From assembly GCA_027025615.1 (NCBI GenBank), contig JALVQM010000246.1, positions 1 to 5,156 of the forward strand: a stretch of 5,156 bases of DNA, in the 5' to 3' direction. Positions 1-4,179 of the stretch are shown one piece after another; position 1 is the stretch's first letter, and each line of letters opens with the position of its first letter. The position numbers and the translations under genes were made by a program. This DNA comes from Desulfobacteraceae bacterium (lineage in GTDB: Bacteria; Desulfobacterota; Desulfobacteria; Desulfobacterales; Desulfosarcinaceae). The notes below the pieces were generated by a model. The model saw only the letters and a program-made list of their open reading frames with translations, was not told the DNA's origin and ran no database searches.

Positions 1-366
1 GCATTGACCGCTTAAAATTGAATCTGCAACAAGAACTCAACAATGGGCACTAATGCCTGAGGAAATATTTTATCAATGATGAAGTCCTGAAAACAGCCAA
101 GGCCAAGACATGTCAGGTCATGATTGTCAATCCCCAGCGGGTCGGGATTTTGCGGATTACGGCTTTTGTCCTGAACGGTATTGCACCGCAACAGACAAAG
201 TACATCACATGGGGCCGGGCTTTTAGATATTCAATTTTCAGCAGTTTTGATATGGAACTGTTTCTGTTTCACTAGACGCGAAAACAACCAGGCAAAACCG
301 GCAGTTTACCAGTACAGTATAGGCATGCAGTTAAAAGAGGGGAAAGTCCTGTTCCATCACCAGAAG
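1..366. other. No gene assigned; unassigned left edge
   Basis: I see no convincing gene here. On the plus strand a frame is open from the left edge and stops at 51-53 (it reads IDRLKLNLQQELNNGH before the stop), so it could be the last 16 codons of a gene outside the window. The same frame then stays open from 54 to a stop at 285-287. It contains one ATG at 120 (MIVNPQRVGILRITAF...) without a good ribosome binding site. An opposite-strand frame through 16-226 looks equally protein-like, so the coding strand cannot be decided. The stretch may be a decayed gene or plain intergenic sequence. No clear terminator follows the membrane-protein gene that ends at 367. Confidence 0.4.
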
Positions 367-771
367 TTATCTTGCCAAGCGCAGCCAGATGGCTGCGGAT
401 ATTCCCCAGATTGCATTGAAGACAACTACAAGCAGGGGAGTCATCAAACCGAGGTCAAATCCCATTACGCCTTTATGCGCTTTGATTGGAAAAACAATAA
501 ACAGCTGAACCAGTGTTGGTCCCAGGCTGTAGACAAATCCGCGGGACAAGATCTTATTTTTCATCAGTGGAAGCAGAAAAAGCAGCCCCCAGATCCCACC
601 CCAGACAATACGGGGATAAAGCCAAGAGGCGGTCAACCGGGGTACTATTTTCACTCCGAGTGCCTGTGTAAAGCCTATCTCACCGAAAAACCATACCGCC
701 AGGCTGTTTACCAGTCCCCCCAAACAGCCGGCACCAAAAACCAGGGTAATCTTTTTTACCATACTTGTCAT
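367..771 (-). CDS. Four-helix integral membrane protein of unknown function
   Basis: This is a hypothetical inner-membrane protein of 134 residues. Four hydrophobic segments are visible, at roughly residues 4-27, 45-66, 78-96 and 106-130. Short basic or polar connections (RLTASWLYPR, MKNKILSRG, PIKAHKG) lie between them. The glycine-rich first helix (FGAGCLGGLVNSLAVWFFG) and the WLYPRIVWGGIWGLLFLLPL block look like conserved family features. I recall similar uncharacterised proteins in proteobacteria but can assign no function, and I see no catalytic motif. The frame is open 12 codons further upstream, to an ATG at 807. I chose the ATG at 771 because AAGAAGGA lies 7 bases before it and nothing comparable precedes 807. 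The gene stands alone: its nearest same-strand neighbour upstream begins some 780 bp away. Confidence 0.75.
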   Translation of the reverse strand: MTSMVKKITLVFGAGCLGGLVNSLAVWFFGEIGFTQALGVKIVPRLTASWLYPRIVWGGIWGLLFLLPLMKNKILSRGFVYSLGPTLVQLFIVFPIKAHKGVMGFDLGLMTPLLVVVFNAIWGISAAIWLRLAR

Positions 772-778
772 GGTGATA

Positions 779-786
779 TCCTTCTT
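779..786 (-). promoter_or_regulatory. Ribosome binding site that decides the membrane-protein start
   Basis: Read on the minus strand this is AAGAAGGA, 7 bases before the ATG at 771. It favours the start MTSMVKKITL over the longer form beginning at 807, which would place this sequence inside the coding region. Confidence 0.6.
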
Positions 787-1232
787 GTTTAAATCAGATA
801 CTAACAATTATATTACCCTTTTCAAACTGAAAAGAACCCGCCCTTCCATCTGCCTAAATGCTTCCACTCTGAAAAAGGACGTGCCAATCTGGAACAATTT
901 TAAATTTTTTCTAGATTCAAATACTAGTTTGCCGCAACGGTAATAATGAGCTTAACCCCTCAATTGACCATGCTTGAACCAGTTGGCTCTTATGAATTTT
1001 CCTGATAACTTCTCAACGGGACAATTGCTCCCGGTATTGAGCCACCAACAAAGCTGTATCTGCTGATACGAATCCTTCTTTGACTAACTTAGCCTTTGTT
1101 TGAGGTATCTTCCTTCTCCTGACGTTAATGACAACCTGCTATCACGGGTAGAGTTCGTATTTCATCGACCGAAAGCGGTCCAATGCAGGATTGGAAGAAT
1201 ATTTATTTATTGGTAATGACGCACGAGTTGAA

Positions 1233-1290
1233 CAGACGGCGAAGTCTTGAAAGGCTGTAATTTTAGTAACTTTCAAGACGAGACCATCTG
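1233..1290. repeat. Inverted repeat, 10-bp perfect inner stem
   Basis: GTCTTGAAAG (1244-1253) is the exact reverse complement of CTTTCAAGAC (1270-1279), with a 16-nt loop between. Outside it, CAGACGG (1233-1239) pairs with CCATCTG (1284-1290) at six of seven positions, across an unpaired interior. The shape could be a structured RNA, a terminator for something lost, or the end of an old mobile element. No flanking direct repeat or transposase was found to decide between these. Confidence 0.5.
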
Positions 1291-1486
1291 CCCCAACATG
1301 TTGTTGGCACCCCACGAATCAGTCACTTAAACCATTATTATTTGTTTTTTTCATATTGTGCTAATCTCGGCATACCTTCGCCAACAACTCAATTGAGACT
1401 GCTCAACTCGGTCGTCAATTCTATTTTTTATTGGAAGATTGCTTGAATGCCGAACGATGCCCGCTTTGTCGGATCTCCTGATTTCC

Positions 1487-1517
1487 GAGGGTGATTCTCA
1501 CTTGAGAATACACCCTC
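1487..1517 (-). terminator. Strong hairpin downstream of the DUF2892 gene, likely transcript end
   Basis: GAGGGTGATTCTC (1487-1499) pairs with GAGAAT-A-CACCCTC (1504-1517), giving a 13-bp stem with a single bulged A at 1510 and a 4-nt loop. It begins 35 bp after the stop codon of the DUF2892 gene in the direction of transcription, the usual place for a terminator. No U-run follows on the minus strand (the next bases read GGAAATC). Intrinsic termination is therefore not certain, and a 3'-end-stabilising or processing role is equally possible. Confidence 0.5.
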
Positions 1518-1551
1518 TTGCCTAGTTTAAAAATCACAACGTGTCTGCATA

Positions 1552-1788
1552 TCAGCTTGCAGACTGACTGCCCATGCTTGATGGACGGCAGGTATCTCTT
1601 TGACTGAACAGTTTACACGTGCTGAACTTGAATAAAGCATAAGCCGGACACCACCTTACAAAAGCGGTCACCAGGGGCACCACACCAAAGGCTCCCCACC
1701 AGCTTTTAAAGACGATACCGGCGCCGATTGCCATCAGACCGATAATAATCCTTGCATATCTATCTATATTTCCAACATTCTTTTGCAT
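1552..1788 (-). CDS. DUF2892 (YgaP-type transmembrane domain) small membrane protein
   Basis: This 78-residue protein fits the DUF2892 family, the membrane module also found at the end of the rhodanese YgaP. The opening MQKNVGNIDRYARIIIGL, the central KSWWGAFGVVPLVTAFVRWCPAY and FSTCK (residues 55-59) are all family hallmarks. Two hydrophobic segments lie at about residues 12-27 and 30-45, followed by conserved Cys47 and Cys58. Family members usually end just after STCK, so the last 19 or so residues here (rich in Ser, Arg and Cys) are an extra tail. The start is supported by AAAAGGTG five bases ahead. It lies 47 bp downstream of the haemoglobin gene on the same strand, with no obvious promoter between, so co-transcription is likely. 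No rhodanese domain is attached, and the function of stand-alone members is not established. Confidence 0.88.
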   Translation of the reverse strand: MQKNVGNIDRYARIIIGLMAIGAGIVFKSWWGAFGVVPLVTAFVRWCPAYALFKFSTCKLFSQRDTCRPSSMGSQSAS

Positions 1789-1835
1789 GGTACACCTTTT
1801 TGTCTAAATAAAGCGTAAAAAATTTACCGCAACCT

Positions 1836-2297
1836 TTAGTCTATCATACTGTCGACAACACTTCCCTTGAGGCTGCCGACCAGAGCAACAAGTTCATTTT
1901 TCTCCTTGTCAGGCACTTTGAAGTTATTCAAAGTAGCAACAAAATGTTTGACTGCCAGATTCCAATCTCTTTCCGTTATCCCTAATCCCTTGTGAGTGAC
2001 TTTCATATCGCGGCCTGTATAAAAACAAGGACCACCGGTTGCAGCACAGACAAATTCAACTATCAGTTGCCGCGTTCGTTTTAAGTTGTCTTGCTCAGCC
2101 CCTTCAAAAAAGCGTTTTAATTGCTGATCCGATGCCATCCGTCCAAGGAAATTATCCACAACTGCGGCGACTGCATCATAGCCACCAATGCGGCTGTAAA
2201 GCGATTTTTGCGTTTTTCTCTTTTCTGTTGTCGCGCAACCGAAAATCAGGATCGCCGTAAATATTAGAATTATAACTTTGTAAAACCGTTTTTTCAT
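1836..2297 (-). CDS. Exported group I truncated haemoglobin, lipoprotein
   Basis: This is a 153-residue haem protein of the 2-on-2 globin family. A basic N-terminus, a hydrophobic stretch (residues 8-20) and the lipobox IFGC with Cys21 indicate export and lipid anchoring, so the globin should sit outside the cytoplasm. The globin part runs from about residue 33. It shows LYSRIGGYDAV (AB region), ATGGPCFYTGRDMK (86-99) and His102, which aligns with the proximal F8 His of M. tuberculosis TrHbN (His81). Position B10, Tyr33 in TrHbN, is Leu51 here, and the residue aligned with distal Gln58 (E11) is Ile79. The distal pocket therefore looks apolar, unlike classical NO-detoxifying members. Cys84 and Cys91 flank the GGP turn and could pair as a disulfide in the envelope. 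The start has a strong GGAGG 8 bases upstream. A dedicated promoter and a Crp/Fnr-type operator precede the gene. The ligand (O2, NO or other) cannot be read from the sequence. Confidence 0.9.
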   Translation of the reverse strand: MKKRFYKVIILIFTAILIFGCATTEKRKTQKSLYSRIGGYDAVAAVVDNFLGRMASDQQLKRFFEGAEQDNLKRTRQLIVEFVCAATGGPCFYTGRDMKVTHKGLGITERDWNLAVKHFVATLNNFKVPDKEKNELVALVGSLKGSVVDSMID

Positions 2298-2320
2298 TTT
2301 ATTCTCCTCCCATCTTATGG

Positions 2321-2340
2321 TGGTATATGCTTAAATACCA
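2321..2340 (-). promoter_or_regulatory. Small hairpin in the haemoglobin leader
   Basis: TGGTAT and ATACCA form a 6-bp stem with an 8-nt loop. It ends 10 bases before the GGAGG site of the haemoglobin gene. In the predicted leader of about 67 nt it could affect ribosome access or transcript stability. As DNA it could also be a second protein-binding site. The stem is short and AT-rich, so it may be chance. Confidence 0.3.
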
Positions 2341-2363
2341 ATTTATCCTGCCACATGATCATT

Positions 2364-2399
2364 TGTTTAGAATATATGCATCTGTTTTTCTATTGTCTG
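2364..2399 (-). promoter_or_regulatory. Predicted sigma-70 promoter of the haemoglobin-DUF2892 unit
   Basis: On the minus strand CAGACA (2399-2394) matches the -35 consensus at four of six positions. TATATT (2376-2371) matches the -10 consensus at five of six, and the spacer is exactly 17 bp. The predicted start is near 2364, giving a leader of about 67 nt. The -35 box is poor and is overlapped by the TGTGAC/GTCACA palindrome, the arrangement expected of a promoter that needs an activator. Confidence 0.5.
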
Positions 2400-2412
2400 T
2401 GACTTAGTCACA
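2398..2412. promoter_or_regulatory. Crp/Fnr-type operator palindrome
   Basis: TGTGACTTAGTCACA has perfect 6-bp arms (TGTGAC, GTCACA) around a 3-bp centre. The half-sites are the TGTGA/TCACA words read by CRP-like proteins and by HcpR-type regulators. The centre at 2405 falls about 41 bp upstream of the predicted haemoglobin start, matching class II activation. Between the TGTGA words there are 5 bp, whereas CRP sites have 6, which is the main argument against. The gene immediately upstream encodes a Crp/Fnr protein with a matching recognition helix. Confidence 0.6.
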
Positions 2413-2486
2413 AATAGTCGGCACTCCATATGCTTCGGATTTTGGAAGATAGGACGAGTTTTGATCAGGCTGGTTCGAATGGGACA

Positions 2487-2506
2487 CAGCATTGGCTGAA
2501 ATGCTG
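2487..2506 (-). terminator. Hairpin after the regulator gene, weak terminator candidate
   Basis: CAGCATT and AATGCTG form a perfect 7-bp stem with a 6-nt loop, starting 21 bp past the regulator's stop codon in the direction of transcription. No U-run follows. It may end or trim the regulator transcript and so separate it from the haemoglobin promoter, but this is tentative. Confidence 0.3.
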
Positions 2507-2527
2507 CAAGGGTAACAGGTGAACTTT

Positions 2528-3175
2528 TCAGGGAAGCAGATTCAATAGCCGAATCCGATTTCGTGACAAGGCTATTTTCCCCTGACGCTCAAAATCTTTA
2601 AGAAGACGGCTGACTACTTCACGCGAGGTGCCTAGATCATTGGCAATCAGCTGATGGGTTGTTTGCAGTTCATAATTTTCGGCCTTTTCGATTAAGTAGT
2701 CTTCCAGGCGGACGTCCATTTTACCAAAGGTCACCTCTTCGATGAGCTCAATAATTTCATGAAAGCGGCGGCTGAACAGGGAAAATATGAAAGACCGCAT
2801 AGCCTGGTAGCTGGCCATCAGGTGTTGAAAAATGCGTTCAGGCAAATAGAGCATTTCGCCCCTGGTGAGACCTACTGCATTTGCAGGATAATTTTGATGC
2901 GAAATGATACAGGAAGCGTTCAAAATACAGGTTTCACCTGGAAAAATTTCATAAAGAGTTATTTCTCGTCCGCTTTTACTGATTTTATATACCCTTATCT
3001 GGCCTGACAAAACAAAAGCTATGCCGGGGCAACGATCACCCTCTGTATAAAGCTGAGTGTGAGGTACAAAACGCTTGTACGATGAAGCAGACAGTATTGC
3101 TTCCACCAACTGTTTTTTTTCGTTTCGAAATACTGGAAATGTTTTTAAGAATTCATCTCTGGTAACTCTCTGCAT
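2528..3175 (-). CDS. Crp/Fnr-family transcriptional regulator
   Basis: This 215-residue, full-length regulator has a cyclic-nucleotide-binding-type beta barrel (about 20-115, with LYTEGDRCPGIAFVLSGQIRVYK at 42-64 and the turn FPGETC at 78-83). A long dimerisation helix follows (about 112-145), then a C-terminal winged helix-turn-helix (about 155-212). The recognition helix TSREVVSRLLKDF has Arg185, Glu186 and Arg190, the spacing CRP uses (R-E-x-x-x-R) to read TGTGA. The N-terminal cysteine cluster of FNR is missing; only Cys49, Cys83 and Cys89 are present, so an FNR-type Fe-S oxygen sensor is unlikely. GETCILNASC is a block I associate with redox or NO-related Crp/Fnr members of anaerobes, but the effector cannot be stated. 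The start has AGGA 7 bases ahead. The gene lies 230 bp upstream of the haemoglobin gene on the same strand, and the operator there is its most likely target. Confidence 0.93.
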   Translation of the reverse strand: MQRVTRDEFLKTFPVFRNEKKQLVEAILSASSYKRFVPHTQLYTEGDRCPGIAFVLSGQIRVYKISKSGREITLYEIFPGETCILNASCIISHQNYPANAVGLTRGEMLYLPERIFQHLMASYQAMRSFIFSLFSRRFHEIIELIEEVTFGKMDVRLEDYLIEKAENYELQTTHQLIANDLGTSREVVSRLLKDFERQGKIALSRNRIRLLNLLP

Positions 3176-3332
3176 AGTGATTTCCTGTTTGTTTCAGATT
3201 TTCATACAACATTAATTTGCCCTTTCAACAGGACAAGTAATAGATAACAATAAAAAAACTTTACTAGAACCCAGCGCCTTTCAAGCAACACTCATAGTTG
3301 GTCATATTATTGATAAGAGCAAAAGATTTATC

Positions 3333-3352
3333 TTCAGATCATAAGGTCTGAA
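3333..3352. promoter_or_regulatory. 20-bp dyad upstream of the regulator gene
   Basis: TTCAGATC and GGTCTGAA pair at seven of eight positions around ATAA. The site lies about 160 bp upstream of the regulator's start codon. It could be an operator for another protein or a small hairpin. It does not resemble the TGTGAC palindrome, so simple autoregulation through this site is not suggested. Confidence 0.35.
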
Positions 3353-3703
3353 TTTACCTTTATATTTTAAGGATATCAAAAAAGAGGGCTATTTCCCCGC
3401 ATATTTTTCTGATTAAATTCTTCTTGGTTAAATATTATTATCCAACATCTTTCATATCCTTCCCCTTGGAAATTATCCCGGCATTGTTCTCTGGATGGCA
3501 TCATTTGCTCATGCTCACATTAACATTTTTGATGTTACTGTCAGTATGCCTTCCGGCCGCCGGCAGAGTCAAGACTGCAGAGCGCCTGTTTCGGGTCATT
3601 TTGGATAACACGCCGGCGTTACCTGAAAGTGCTTCCAAGTTGATAAAGTGAATCACCCTTTCTGCAATAAGGATGGCACCCTGCTGAAATTGGGTGTTAT
3701 CCC

Positions 3704-3907
3704 TCAGCTTGTGGCGACATCTTTGCAAGCCTTTTCCGAACCGGTGGAATCAAAAAATACCGTTTTACCGTTATAGTTGGAGCCATGCCATGTGCACTCT
3801 TTGCGGAAAACTATTTCTTTGTAAATCGAATCAATGTTAACATCTGATTGGGGCACAAAGCCGATATGCCGCAAGGGAAAATGGCTGTGGGTGATAGAAT
3901 GAACGGC
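3704..3907 (-). pseudogene. 67-codon open stretch without ATG, possible gene remnant or small protein
   Basis: Between a TAG (3910-3908) and a TGA (3706-3704) the minus strand stays open for 67 codons and reads like a folded protein end: IDSIYKEIVFRKECTW, then HGSNYNGKTVFFDSTG and KACKDVATS. The NGKTVFFDS part loosely recalls the Y-x-GK-x-Y-F-x-S turn of YHS-type domains, but I do not claim membership. There is no ATG, and the only alternative starts (GTG, TTG) have no ribosome binding site. Upstream of the TAG the same frame reads SPAKWRFAVA, so a premature stop or frameshift in an older gene is possible. The boundaries given are simply stop to stop. Confidence 0.3.
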
Positions 3908-4110
3908 CTAGGCAACTGCGAATCGCCATTTCGCCGGACTTATCTTCAACCTGCTCGCTCCGGTCGCGTTGTCCACTGTTAAAAGAGCTGAATTGCCGAT
4001 CAAGATATTCGGCCGCTACCTGCCTGAAGCCATAACAAACACCAGATGCGCCCTTTTTGACAGCAAAATAAACGATGCCTGTTGGATGCGTTCTGCCTGA
4101 AAGCCGATTG

Positions 4111-4134
4111 CCCGGGCGGCTCTTTTCCGCCGGG
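4111..4134 (+). promoter_or_regulatory. GC-rich hairpin in front of cfa
   Basis: CCCGG (4111-4115) pairs with CCGGG (4130-4134) and CGG (4117-4119) with CCG (4127-4129), with one bulged G at 4116 and the loop CTCTTTT. It ends 45 bases before the cfa start. If transcribed it would be a stable element of the cfa leader. It has no U-run, so it does not look like a terminator. Confidence 0.4.
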
Positions 4135-4168
4135 TAGTTGTTGGCAATCCACAAAATCCAGCTTGGAT

Positions 4169-4173
4169 GGAGG
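4169..4173 (+). promoter_or_regulatory. Ribosome binding site that decides the cfa start
   Basis: GGAGG lies 6 bases before the ATG at 4180. Two in-frame TTG codons at 4138 and 4141 would give a slightly longer protein closer to E. coli length, but nothing resembling a ribosome site precedes them. Confidence 0.75.
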
Positions 4174-4179
4174 TGGCTC

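Larger units (their letters stand above)
772..1551. other. Long gap without a supported gene
   Basis: About 780 bp contain no intact gene. What is visible is AT-rich upstream sequence of the membrane-protein gene, a stem of 10 perfect base pairs at 1244-1279, a 10-bp palindrome CAACATGTTG near 1297-1306, and a strong hairpin at 1487-1517. One minus-strand frame reads in a protein-like way with stops only at 1144-1142, 1141-1139 and 1015-1013 between 1318 and 920. It includes KLVKEGFVSADTALLVAQYR. This could be a decayed gene, but the statistics are weak in sequence of this composition. No tRNA or rRNA pattern was recognised. Confidence 0.45.
3176..4179. other. About 1 kb between divergent regulator and cfa genes
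   Basis: No intact gene is supported. The left part (3176-3423) is AT-rich and must hold the regulator's promoter, although no clear -10/-35 pair stands out. It contains the dyad at 3333-3352. From 3424 to 4179 several frames on both strands are open for 60-115 codons, but none has a ribosome binding site or a family I recognise. The best is a minus-strand stretch ending at 3704. A perfect -35 hexamer TTGACA lies at 4057-4062 in the cfa direction, but no acceptable -10 box follows at the right distance, so the cfa promoter stays unplaced. Confidence 0.45.

Noticed and set aside
181..792. 203-codon plus-strand open frame
   Set aside because: It lies opposite the membrane-protein gene, lacks a ribosome site, and its composition (many Gln, Lys, Cys and Pro) is that of an antisense shadow.
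2039..2260. 73-codon plus-strand frame
   Set aside because: It is a shadow of the haemoglobin gene on the other strand.
2759..3007. 82-codon plus-strand frame
   Set aside because: It lies inside the regulator gene on the opposite strand and has no independent support.
2528..3175. FNR-type Fe-S oxygen sensor
   Set aside because: The N-terminal cysteine cluster required for a 4Fe-4S centre is absent; only three scattered cysteines are present.
3424..3651. 75-codon plus-strand frame with a hydrophobic segment
   Set aside because: It starts at TTG without a ribosome site and overlaps an equally long minus-strand frame, so neither can be preferred.
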